Assembly (NCBI GenBank): GCA_007119305.1
Contig: SKPY01000135.1
Coordinates: forward strand, 1 to 8,361
Length of the DNA: 8,361 nucleotides
Reading direction: 5' to 3'
From: Nitriliruptorales bacterium
GTDB lineage: Bacteria; Actinomycetota; Nitriliruptoria; Euzebyales; Egibacteraceae
Shown in pieces: positions 1 through 6,454 of this stretch (position 1 is the first letter of the stretch; each line of letters starts with the position of its first letter). A model generated the notes under the pieces. That model was given only the letters and a program-made list of their open reading frames with translations, made no database searches and was not told the DNA's origin. A program made the translations under genes and the position numbers.

Positions 1-60
1 CAGCCGTGGCGCTCTCAGCCGTGGCGCTCTCAGCCGTGGCGCTCTCAGCCGAGGTGCTCG
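1..60. repeat. 15-bp tandem repeat at the serC 3' end
   Basis: Three perfect copies of the unit CAGCCGTGGCGCTCT lie at 1-15, 16-30 and 31-45. A fourth copy at 46-60 is degenerate (12 of 15 bases match) and forms the last codons of serC. Because 15 is a multiple of three, read in the serC direction each unit places a TGA in the serC frame. The array may continue beyond the window's left edge. It has no inverted symmetry good enough to call a terminator. Confidence 0.9.
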
Positions 61-1163
61 ACCACGTAGTCGATGCACGCGGTGAGCGCCGCGACGTCCG
101 CCCGCTCGACGGCGGGGAACGTGGCGACCCGAAGCTGGTTGCGCCCGAGCTTGCGGTACGCCTCGGTGTCGAGGATGCCGTGTGCGCGCAGGAGGGCCGT
201 CACCTGCTCCGCAGGCAGCGCCTCGTCGAGGTCGATCGTGCACACGACGGGGCTGCGCTGGGCGGGGTCGGCCACGAACGGCGCAGCCCACGAGCGCTGC
301 TCGGCCCAGCCGTAGAGCAGCCCGGCGGTGGCGGCGCAGTCCCGCGCGACGGTCTCGAGCCCGCCCCGGGCGTTCAGCACGTCGATCTGCTCGGCCATGA
401 GGAACAGCGTCGCCACCGCTGGGGTGTTGTAGGTCTGGTCCGCCCGGGCGTTGTCGATCGCGATCTGCAGGTCCAGGGTGGCGGGCACGGGTCGGCCGGT
501 GGAGCGCACCTCGTCTGAGCGTTCGAGCGCGGCCGGCGACAGCAGCGCCAGCCACAGCCCCCCGTCGCTGGCGAAGCCCTTCTGGGGCGAGAAGTAGTAG
601 GCATCCACCGCCCGCGGGTCGAACGCGACCCCGCCCGCCGCGCTCGTCGCGTCCACGAGCACGAGCGCGTCGGCGTCGGGGCGGGCCAGCGGCATGAGCA
701 CACCGGTCGAGGTCTCGCAGTGGGTCAGGGCATAGGCGTCGACACCGGCGATGGCGCGCAGGTCGGGATAGGTGCCCGGGTCGCTGGCCACGACGACCGG
801 GTCGTCGAGGTGCGGCGCCTGCGCGGTCACCTGCGCGAACTTGCCGGAGAACTCGCCGAGGACCGCGTGCGCGCTGCGCCGCCGGATGAGGTTGTGCGCC
901 GCGACGTCCCAGAACAGCGTCGCACCGCCGTTGCCGAGGACGACCTCGTAGCCGTCCGGAAGGGCGAAGAAGGCGCGCAAGCCCTGGCGCACCCTCCTCA
1001 CGAGCGCCTTCACCGCAGGTCGGCGGTGGCTCGTGCCGAGCAGCGTCGGCGCGGCGTCACGCAGTGCGTCGACGGCCGCCTGCGGCACCTTGGACGGTCC
1101 TGAGCCGAAACGACCATCGGCCGGCAGCAGGTCGGGGGGGATCGTGATGTCCGGGACGTTCAT
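45..1163 (-). CDS. serC: Phosphoserine aminotransferase (SerC)
   Basis: This PLP-dependent class V aminotransferase converts 3-phosphohydroxypyruvate plus glutamate to O-phosphoserine, the second step of serine synthesis in the cytosol. The same enzyme type can also serve pyridoxal-phosphate synthesis. The predicted 372-residue protein has the usual family length. It opens with a DGRFGSGPSK motif typical of actinobacterial SerC. LVDATSAAGG near residue 170 carries the cofactor-contacting Asp171. YYFSPQKGFASDGG supplies the PLP-binding lysine, Lys195. I chose the ATG at 1163 because an AAGGAG ribosome site sits four bases upstream. An in-frame start at 1241 would add 26 residues unlike the family and overlap the divergent gene. 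The last four codons belong to a degenerate copy of the tandem repeat that continues past the stop. Family assignment is firm. Confidence 0.95.
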   Translation of the reverse strand: MNVPDITIPPDLLPADGRFGSGPSKVPQAAVDALRDAAPTLLGTSHRRPAVKALVRRVRQGLRAFFALPDGYEVVLGNGGATLFWDVAAHNLIRRRSAHAVLGEFSGKFAQVTAQAPHLDDPVVVASDPGTYPDLRAIAGVDAYALTHCETSTGVLMPLARPDADALVLVDATSAAGGVAFDPRAVDAYYFSPQKGFASDGGLWLALLSPAALERSDEVRSTGRPVPATLDLQIAIDNARADQTYNTPAVATLFLMAEQIDVLNARGGLETVARDCAATAGLLYGWAEQRSWAAPFVADPAQRSPVVCTIDLDEALPAEQVTALLRAHGILDTEAYRKLGRNQLRVATFPAVERADVAALTACIDYVVEHLG

Positions 1164-1167
1164 CGCA

Positions 1168-1173
1168 CTCCTT
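1168..1173 (-). promoter_or_regulatory. Ribosome binding site of serC
   Basis: AAGGAG on the minus strand lies four bases before the ATG at 1163. It decides that start over the longer in-frame alternative at 1241. Confidence 0.7.
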
Positions 1174-1189
1174 GCTCGGCGGGGTTCGA

Positions 1190-1202
1190 GGCACACTGTG
1201 CC
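1190..1202. promoter_or_regulatory. Operator-like palindrome in the serC divergent gap
   Basis: GGCACA-C-TGTGCC is a perfect 6-bp inverted repeat around one central base. It sits near the middle of the 71-base gap (1164-1234) between the divergent serC and the unknown gene at 1235. Its position would suit a dimeric regulator acting on one or both genes. This is inferred from symmetry and position only, and no promoter boxes could be called confidently beside it. Confidence 0.35.
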
Positions 1203-1234
1203 GCAAGCGCACCCGCCAGCGAAAGCGAGACGCC

Positions 1235-2329
1235 GTGACAACCCTCACCGTCCTCGGCAGCGACGAGCGCATCCCGCTGGCCGACTGCGATCCGGCCGAC
1301 CTGGCGGGTGCGACCGTGTACCGCGCACCCGACGGGCGCTGGCTCGCGCCGGCGTTCCGGGCCATGGCCGTCGACCTGGGTGACCGGGCGCTCCCGCATC
1401 CTGACGAGGATGCGGCGCTGAGCGAGCTCGTCCTCGACTGGGTCGAGGCGGTGCGCGGGCATGACTGGTCGGACTGCCGCGGCGCACCGCTCGAACCGGA
1501 CGACTGGTGCGATCTGCGCACGACCATGGTGCGCGTCGGCTGGGGACCCAGCGCGGCGCAGACGGCATGGTCGACCTGCCGCCGCACGCCCTACGCGCGG
1601 GCGCTGCCCACCGCGGCGGGGTGGGCCGCCGCCGGATGGGTGGTGCCGGCCGTCCCGGACGAGCCCGACCCTGCCTTCGCGCGCCCGGTGCTGGAGGCAC
1701 GAGGGTTGCTGCGCTGGTGCTACATCGACCGCTGGCGGGACGCACCGCTGCTGCCGACCGGCCCGCTGCCTGAGCAGCCCGAGCCCACGGACGAGGGCTG
1801 GGCCGATGCGCTGTCCCGGCTGCGCCAGGACCACTACACCGAGAGCTCCGCCGCCGCTGCGGCCGAGCTCGCCGTGGCGGTCCTGCGGCGTGCCTCCCTG
1901 GGGCCGGTGGGCGTGCTGGAGGCAGAAGACGACCCCCTGCCCGACCGCCACGTGACGGCGGCCTGCTCCCACCCCAGCCCGCTCGTGCGCCAGGCCGCCT
2001 GGTTCCTGCTCCACGACGAGGCCGAGCGCTGGCTGGCCTGCACGTACGCCGAGTGCCAGCACCACTGGGCGGTCGAGGCCGAGGAGGACGCCTATGAGCT
2101 CGAGGAGGTGCTCGAGCTCGCGGGCCGCGGGGTCGCCAATCCGGTCGACGCCGCGCACCAGCGGCGGCGGCTGCTCACCCTCGCGTTCGGCGACATCTCC
2201 GACGTGCCGCTGGCCGGGGCGGGAGACCTCGACGACTTCCTCGCTTTCTACGAGGGCTGGGTCGCGCGCGGACGCGACGAGGAGGAGTTCGAGGCCGCGG
2301 CCCGTGACCTCCGCGGCGACGACACCTGA
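1235..2329 (+). CDS. Unrecognised tryptophan- and cysteine-rich protein
   Basis: I do not recognise this 364-residue protein. It is predicted cytosolic, with no signal peptide or membrane segment. It holds 15 tryptophans (about 4%) and eight cysteines, both unusually many. Around residues 239-265 the text (HVTAACSHPSPLVRQAAWFLL) resembles one helical HEAT-like repeat unit. Just after it, CTYAECQHH (269-277) offers two cysteines and two histidines that could bind a metal, though this is speculative. The C-terminal third is strongly acidic, with EEDAYELEEVLEL and DEEEFEAAARDL helices. The GTG at 1235 is preferred. The ATG at 1172 would add a basic, low-complexity leader that runs through the serC ribosome site. 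No strong ribosome site precedes 1235, so the start is uncertain. It is divergent from serC and convergent with the MFS gene. Codon use matches its neighbours, and the full-length open frame supports a real gene. Confidence 0.75.
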   Translation: MTTLTVLGSDERIPLADCDPADLAGATVYRAPDGRWLAPAFRAMAVDLGDRALPHPDEDAALSELVLDWVEAVRGHDWSDCRGAPLEPDDWCDLRTTMVRVGWGPSAAQTAWSTCRRTPYARALPTAAGWAAAGWVVPAVPDEPDPAFARPVLEARGLLRWCYIDRWRDAPLLPTGPLPEQPEPTDEGWADALSRLRQDHYTESSAAAAAELAVAVLRRASLGPVGVLEAEDDPLPDRHVTAACSHPSPLVRQAAWFLLHDEAERWLACTYAECQHHWAVEAEEDAYELEEVLELAGRGVANPVDAAHQRRRLLTLAFGDISDVPLAGAGDLDDFLAFYEGWVARGRDEEEFEAAARDLRGDDT

Positions 2330-2351
2330 CGCGCAGGGGAAGCCGGGTGCG

Positions 2352-3695
2352 CTACGGGGGCGGTTGAGGCGCGACGCGCAGGACGCGCGTCGCGAGCACG
2401 CCCGCCGCCGGCAGGATCCCGACCACGGCGAGGGCGCCTGCCAGCCCCAGCATGTCGGCGAACCCGCCGGCGACGGAGGCGCCGATCGCGCCGCCGGTGA
2501 AGAAGATGAGGTTGAAGGTGCCGAGCGCGATCCCCTGCACCCCGGGGCGGACGTAGCCCGGCAGCGCGTCGACGAGGGCCACCTGCCCCCCTCCGAAGCC
2601 GGCGACGACGAGGCCGAAGGCGCCGAGCAGCACCACCGGGGTGCCCGCACCAGCGGCGGCGATCGCGACCCCGAGGGTGCTGCACGCGGCCATGACCGCC
2701 ACGAGCTTGGCCCGCGGGACCTTGGCCGCCAGCCCCCCGCTCACCCGCGACACGACCGCGCCGAACACGCCTCCGGGCAGCATCCCCAGCCCGATCTGCA
2801 GCGGGGTCCACCCATGCATCTCGGTGAGGATCTTCGGCAGGGCGAACAGCGCGGCGATGTAGGCGGCGATCGTGGCCATGCCGATGAGGCTGGCGGTGAC
2901 GAGGCGTCGGTTGCTGACGATCTCGCGGGGCAGGAACCCCCACGGCCGGCGGCGGATGTGACGGGCCAGCAGGGCGAACAGCGTGGCCGCGCCCGCGGCC
3001 ACGCCCGCGAGCAGCAGCGCTCCGCCCCCCAGCGCGGGGCCTTGCAGGACGAGCGCAACGCCTGCGACCGAGGCAGTCACGAGCAGGGCGCCGACGAGGT
3101 CGATGCTGCCCCCGCTGCCCCGACCGGCGGGGGCGAGCCGCGCCACGGGCTCGGCCAGCGCCAGCGCTGCGGCGGGGAGCACGAGCACCGCACGCCAGCT
3201 GATGAGCTGGGTGAGCGCGCCGCCGATCAACGGGCCCGAGCTGGACACGATCGTCACGGTCGCCGTGAGGCTGCCGAGCGCGCGTCCCCTCGCTGCGTGG
3301 CTGAAGCGTGCCGACACGATCGCCACCGCGAGGACGGGCACGGCACCTGCGCCCGCTCCCTGGATCAGCCGGCCGATGACCGCCGACGGGAACGACCACG
3401 AGAACGCGGCGAGCAGGGACCCGGCGGCGAACAGGAGGGCGCCGATGCGCAGCGGCAACCGCAGGCCGAGGATGTCGGCCAGGCGGCCGAAGATCGCGGT
3501 GCCGACCGACAGGGTGAGCGCGAACGCAGCCAGGACCCATGCCGCGCCCGACGGGTCGAGGCCGAGGTCGGCGGACAGCACCGGCAGGGCGACCGCGACG
3601 GCGGAGGAGCCGATCACGGTCAGCGCGACGAGGCTGCCGAGCAGGGCGGCCACGCGCACCGTCGACGGCGCGGAGCGCGCCCCGGAGGCGGACAT
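2352..3695 (-). CDS. MFS drug-efflux transporter, DHA2-like (14 TM)
   Basis: This 447-residue inner-membrane protein is predicted to be a proton-coupled exporter of the major facilitator superfamily. About 14 hydrophobic segments can be counted, from residues 14-40 to about 415-440, which fits the 14-helix DHA2 group (EmrB/QacA, TetL-like) rather than 12-helix DHA1. Motif A is GRLADILGLR (70-79, with Asp74). The antiporter motif B is RLIQGAG (109-115). Motif C is GPLIGG (154-159), characteristic of drug/proton antiporters. The substrate cannot be told from sequence. The ATG at 3695 has no ribosome site, but a TAGCCT box sits eight bases before it, so translation may be leaderless. It lies 58 bases after fabG with a hairpin between, so it is probably a separate transcript. 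Its stop faces the unknown gene's stop 22 bases away. No regulator gene is adjacent. Confidence 0.88.
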   Translation of the reverse strand: MSASGARSAPSTVRVAALLGSLVALTVIGSSAVAVALPVLSADLGLDPSGAAWVLAAFALTLSVGTAIFGRLADILGLRLPLRIGALLFAAGSLLAAFSWSFPSAVIGRLIQGAGAGAVPVLAVAIVSARFSHAARGRALGSLTATVTIVSSSGPLIGGALTQLISWRAVLVLPAAALALAEPVARLAPAGRGSGGSIDLVGALLVTASVAGVALVLQGPALGGGALLLAGVAAGAATLFALLARHIRRRPWGFLPREIVSNRRLVTASLIGMATIAAYIAALFALPKILTEMHGWTPLQIGLGMLPGGVFGAVVSRVSGGLAAKVPRAKLVAVMAACSTLGVAIAAAGAGTPVVLLGAFGLVVAGFGGGQVALVDALPGYVRPGVQGIALGTFNLIFFTGGAIGASVAGGFADMLGLAGALAVVGILPAAGVLATRVLRVAPQPPP

Positions 3696-3703
3696 GACCG
3701 CAC

Positions 3704-3709
3704 AGGCTA
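3704..3709 (-). promoter_or_regulatory. Candidate -10 box of a leaderless MFS transcript
   Basis: TAGCCT fits the actinobacterial TANNNT -10 pattern. Its last base is eight bases before the ATG at 3695, so transcription could begin at or next to the start codon. This would explain why no Shine-Dalgarno sequence is seen. No -35 element is recognisable, so the call is weak. Confidence 0.3.
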
Positions 3710-3722
3710 GCCGCCGCCGGCC

Positions 3723-3749
3723 GGCGCACCCGTCCCCCGGGCGCGTGCC
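3723..3749 (-). terminator. Hairpin just after fabG
   Basis: Reading the minus strand from 3749, GGC, a two-base bulge and GCGCCCG can pair across a five-base loop (GGGGA) with CGGGTGC and GCC. That gives ten pairs including one G-U. The hairpin starts about five bases after the fabG stop. No U-tract follows, which is common for GC-rich actinobacterial terminators but leaves the function unproven. The neighbourhood is so GC-rich that chance pairing is possible. Confidence 0.4.
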
Positions 3750-3753
3750 AGGG

Positions 3754-4482
3754 TCAGGCGAACAGACCCCCGTCCACCTGCAGGACCGTGCCGTTGATGT
3801 AGCCCGCGGCGTCGGAGGCGAGGAAGGCGACGGCGGCGGCGACCTCCTCCGGGTGTCCCAGGCGTCCCGCGGGCACCTGCCCGAGCAGGTCGTCGAGCGC
3901 GAGGTCCGAGGTCATGGCGGTCTCCACGAAGCCGGGCGCCACGCAGTTCACGGTGATCCCCCGCTTGCCCACCTCCCGGGCGAGCGACTTCGTCAGCCCG
4001 ACCAGGCCCGCCTTGCTCGCGGCGTAGTTCGCCTGGCCGGGGTTGCCGTGCAGGCCGACCACGCTGGTGATGCTGACGATGCGCCCGGCGCGCGCGCGCA
4101 GCATGCCGCGCAGGGCCGCGCGCGCCAGCGCGAAGGCGGCCGTGAGGTTGACCTGGACGACCCGGGCGAAGTCCGCATCCGACATGGACAGCGCGAGCCC
4201 GTCGCGCGCCATGCCCGCGTTGTTGACCAGGACGGCGAGGCCGCCCACCTCGTCGATGGCCGCGACGAGCGGGTCGACACCGGCTTCGAGGTCGGCTTGG
4301 ACGCTGCGGGTGTCGACCCCGTGGCCGCGACACTGACCCGCCACAGCCTCGGCGCCGTCCCGATCTCCGCCGTAGCCCACGATGACGGGCCGGCCCTGGC
4401 GTGCGAGGGCGACCGCGGTCGCGGCGCCGATGCCCTTGGACGCCCCGGTGACGAGCGCCCACTGGGAGGCGGACCTGGCCAC
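3754..4482 (-). CDS. fabG: 3-oxoacyl-ACP reductase FabG
   Basis: This NADPH-dependent short-chain dehydrogenase reduces 3-oxoacyl-ACP to 3-hydroxyacyl-ACP in type II fatty-acid synthesis, in the cytosol. From the GTG at 4482 it is 242 residues, the usual FabG length. The cofactor loop TGASKGIG is at 12-19, NNAG at 87-90, and VNLT brings Asn112. The catalytic triad is Ser140 (ITSVVG), Tyr153 and Lys157 (NYAASK). It ends DGGLFA, near the typical DGGM(x) end. GTG is chosen because an upstream in-frame ATG at 4557 lies deep inside fabD and adds an arginine-rich tail foreign to the family. GAGGAG at 4494-4499 lies eleven bases before it, inside the end of fabD. Only five bases separate the fabD stop from this start, so the two are surely cotranslated. 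Assignment as FabG rather than another SDR rests on the motifs plus the fabD neighbour. Confidence 0.92.
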   Translation of the reverse strand: MARSASQWALVTGASKGIGAATAVALARQGRPVIVGYGGDRDGAEAVAGQCRGHGVDTRSVQADLEAGVDPLVAAIDEVGGLAVLVNNAGMARDGLALSMSDADFARVVQVNLTAAFALARAALRGMLRARAGRIVSITSVVGLHGNPGQANYAASKAGLVGLTKSLAREVGKRGITVNCVAPGFVETAMTSDLALDDLLGQVPAGRLGHPEEVAAAVAFLASDAAGYINGTVLQVDGGLFA

Positions 4483-4487
4483 GCGGC

Positions 4488-5384
4488 TCAGAGCTCCTCG
4501 GGGGTCGCGACGGCGCGGCGGGCGATCGTGCGGTCGGTGCGCTTCACGAGTCCGCACAGCACCGGGGTGGCGCAGAGCTCCACGACCTCCGTCACGCCAA
4601 GCTCGGCGAACGTGCCGACTGTCTCACGCCAGCGCACCGGGGCGGTCAGCTGGCGGCGCAGCAGGTCGGGCCACTCCCCCGCGGCACGATGGGGGCGGGC
4701 GTCGACGTTGGCGATCACCGGCAGCGCTGCGTCTGCGAAGGCCGCTGCGCGCAGGGCCTCCCCGAACGGGGCCACCGCAGCCTCCATGTGCGGGCTGTGG
4801 TACGCGGCGCCGACGTCGAGGTCCATCACGCGGCCCTTGCCGGCTGTCAGGGCCTCCCGCAGCCGCTCCAGCGCAGCGTCCGAGCCGGCGACGACGATCT
4901 GCCCGGGGGCGTTGTCGTTGGCGATGTGCGCGTCCGCCGCGGCGCACGCCGCCTCAACGTCCTCGACCTCGTAGCCGAGGCACGCGACCATCGTGCCTGG
5001 GGCGGCATCCGCTGCGTCCTGCGTGTGGTGCGCGCGGGCGTCGACCAGCCGCAACGCGTCGGCGAACCCGAGCACGCCGGCAGCCACCAGGGCGTTGTAC
5101 TCACCGAGCGAGTGGCCGGCCAGGACCACAGGGGCCTCGCCCCCTGCGGCACGCCAGGCGTCGAGGATCACCGCCCCGTGGACGAACAGCGCGATCTGGC
5201 AGTTGACCGGCTGGCGCAGCTCGGCCGACGGCGCGTCGAGGCCAAGACGCGTGACGTCCCGGCCGAGCAGGTCGTCGGCTTCCTTCCAGCGGGCGAATGC
5301 CGGGTGGTCCTGCCACGAGGTCGCCATCCCGGGCCGTTGGCTGCCCTGGCCCGGGAACACCAGGGCGATCGGGTCGGTGACCAT
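4488..5384 (-). CDS. fabD: Malonyl-CoA:ACP transacylase FabD
   Basis: FabD moves the malonyl group from CoA to acyl carrier protein, feeding chain elongation in fatty-acid synthesis. The 298-residue protein matches the single-domain family. GQGSQ at 12-16 forms the oxyanion-hole motif. GHSLGE at 90-95 holds nucleophile Ser92, and Arg117, which binds the malonyl carboxylate, follows at the same number as in the E. coli enzyme. AAYHSPHM places the catalytic His at 196. VRW near 250 completes the usual C-terminal pattern. The ATG at 5384 has GGAGGAA four bases upstream. An in-frame extension to 5432 has no such site and adds an atypical basic leader. It is the first gene of a fabD-fabG pair and is divergent from the ABC exporter, with a 170-base gap. 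Carrier protein, FabF and FabH genes, common neighbours of fabD, are not in the window. Confidence 0.95.
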   Translation of the reverse strand: MVTDPIALVFPGQGSQRPGMATSWQDHPAFARWKEADDLLGRDVTRLGLDAPSAELRQPVNCQIALFVHGAVILDAWRAAGGEAPVVLAGHSLGEYNALVAAGVLGFADALRLVDARAHHTQDAADAAPGTMVACLGYEVEDVEAACAAADAHIANDNAPGQIVVAGSDAALERLREALTAGKGRVMDLDVGAAYHSPHMEAAVAPFGEALRAAAFADAALPVIANVDARPHRAAGEWPDLLRRQLTAPVRWRETVGTFAELGVTEVVELCATPVLCGLVKRTDRTIARRAVATPEEL

Positions 5385-5389
5385 GCGCT

Positions 5390-5395
5390 TCCTCC
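5390..5395 (-). promoter_or_regulatory. Ribosome binding site of fabD
   Basis: GGAGGA on the minus strand, five bases before the ATG at 5384, is the strongest Shine-Dalgarno match in the window. It fixes the fabD start against the longer open frame. Confidence 0.8.
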
Positions 5396-5427
5396 GTGCA
5401 GGTGAGATGGGCCGCGGCGCGGGTCCC

Positions 5428-5440
5428 CGCACCGTGTGCC
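5428..5440. promoter_or_regulatory. Weak copy of the serC-gap palindrome
   Basis: CGCACC-G-TGTGCC keeps one perfect half-site (TGTGCC) and four of six bases of the other, compared with the palindrome at 1190-1202. It lies in the 170-base divergent gap between fabD and the ABC exporter (5385-5554). The gap is otherwise GC-rich, with no clear promoter pair on either strand. Similar matches can arise by chance in such sequence. Confidence 0.2.
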
Positions 5441-5554
5441 AGGCGGACGCAGCGCACGTGCCGCGGCGCGCCGGTGAGCGAGGCCTATCCTTCCGCAGGG
5501 GAGCGGACGGCCGCGCCCCTGGATGCCGATGCTAGCCGACCCAAGGTGCGCCCC

Positions 5555-6454
5555 GTGGACGACGCGATCCGGGTCGAGGGCCTCGTCAAGCGGTACGGCG
5601 ACGTCGTTGCCGTCGACGGGGTGTCGTTCGGCGTGCGCGCCGGGACGGTGCTCGCCCTGCTCGGCCCCAACGGTGCCGGCAAGACGACGACCGTGGAGTG
5701 CATCGAAGGCTACCGCACGCCCGACCGCGGCCTCGTCCGGGTGCACGGGTACGACCCCGTCGCCGAGCGCGAGCACGTCGTGGCGCGCCTGGGCGTCATG
5801 CTCCAGGGCGGTGGGACCTGGCGCGGGGCGAGCCCCAGGGAGCTCGTCCGCCTCTTCGCCCGCTTCTACGCCGACCCGCACGATCCCGACGAGCTGCTCG
5901 CGCGCGTGGGCCTGAGCGCGCGCGCACAGGCCCGCGTGCGCACGCTGTCCGGTGGCGAGCAGCAGCGCCTGTCGCTCGCCCTCGCGCTCGTGGGCCGACC
6001 CGACGTCGTCATCCTCGACGAGCCGACCGCCGGCATGGACGCCCGGGCTCGCCGGCTGGTGTGGCAGCTCATCGAGGAGCTGCGCGAGCACGGCGCGGCC
6101 GTGCTGTTGACGACCCACCTGACCGACGAGGTCGAGCGACTCGCCGACCGCGTCGCGATCATCGACCGGGGACGGCTGGTCGCCCTCGACGACCCCGCCG
6201 CCCTGCTCGCCGGCCCCGCCGCCGACCGCGTCCGGGTGCTCTCCCCCGCCGATGTCGACGCAGGCGCGCTCGCGCGCGCCCTGGGTGGTGTCCCCGTCGT
6301 CGCAGAGGGCCGGGGACGCTGGCTCGTGCACGCCGGCCCTGAGGTCATCCCGGCGGTCACCGCCTGGTTCGCGGCACGCGGCCTGCCGCTGTCCGGCGTC
6401 GCGTCCGTCGGACTGGACGACGTGCTCCTGCGGCTCACCGGAGAGGACCCATGA
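5555..6454 (+). CDS. ABC exporter ATP-binding protein
   Basis: This 299-residue cytoplasmic ATPase would power the permease encoded next. All nucleotide-binding elements are present: Walker A GPNGAGKTTT (37-46), Q-loop Gln84, signature LSGGEQ (131-136), Walker B VVILDEP (151-157), D-loop AGMD, and switch His188 in TTHLTDE. Residues after about 220 form the small C-terminal extension common in ABC-2 type (DrrA/CcmA-like) exporter ATPases. The GTG at 5555 is preferred because AAGG at 5543-5546 lies eight bases upstream and VDDAIRVEGLVKRYG is the normal domain opening. The open frame reaches back to 5396, but those 53 residues are unlike the family and overlap the divergent promoter region. The stop overlaps the permease start as ATGA, implying translational coupling. 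The substrate is unknown, with drug, lipid or haem-related export all possible. Confidence 0.9.
   Translation: MDDAIRVEGLVKRYGDVVAVDGVSFGVRAGTVLALLGPNGAGKTTTVECIEGYRTPDRGLVRVHGYDPVAEREHVVARLGVMLQGGGTWRGASPRELVRLFARFYADPHDPDELLARVGLSARAQARVRTLSGGEQQRLSLALALVGRPDVVILDEPTAGMDARARRLVWQLIEELREHGAAVLLTTHLTDEVERLADRVAIIDRGRLVALDDPAALLAGPAADRVRVLSPADVDAGALARALGGVPVVAEGRGRWLVHAGPEVIPAVTAWFAARGLPLSGVASVGLDDVLLRLTGEDP

Noticed and set aside
6..518. Open plus-strand frame beginning with a repeated MALSAVALSAVALSA-like leader
   Set aside because: It is antisense to serC and arises from the 15-bp tandem repeat plus codon bias. The serC motifs prove the other strand is coding.
1164..1241. Longer serC N-terminus from 1241
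   Set aside because: It adds 26 residues unlike SerC and ignores the AAGGAG site before 1163.
2330..2351. Shared bidirectional terminator between the convergent unknown gene and MFS gene
   Set aside because: No stem-loop of useful length could be drawn in the 22 bases.
1160..2650. Minus-strand open frame of 496 residues opposite the unknown gene
   Set aside because: It runs across the ends of the MFS gene and serC start and has no recognisable domain or ribosome site. The plus-strand gene has more protein-like composition, but since that protein is unrecognised this choice is less certain than the others.
2094..4974. Very long plus-strand open frames (538 and 663 residues) across the MFS, fabG and fabD region
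   Set aside because: They are antisense to genes with clear family motifs. Long antisense frames are expected where third positions are nearly always G or C, and their translations are low-complexity.
5486..5491. TATCCT as a -10 box for the ABC exporter
   Set aside because: It fits TANNNT, but no -35 lies at suitable spacing and a six-base match in a 170-base gap is weak evidence.
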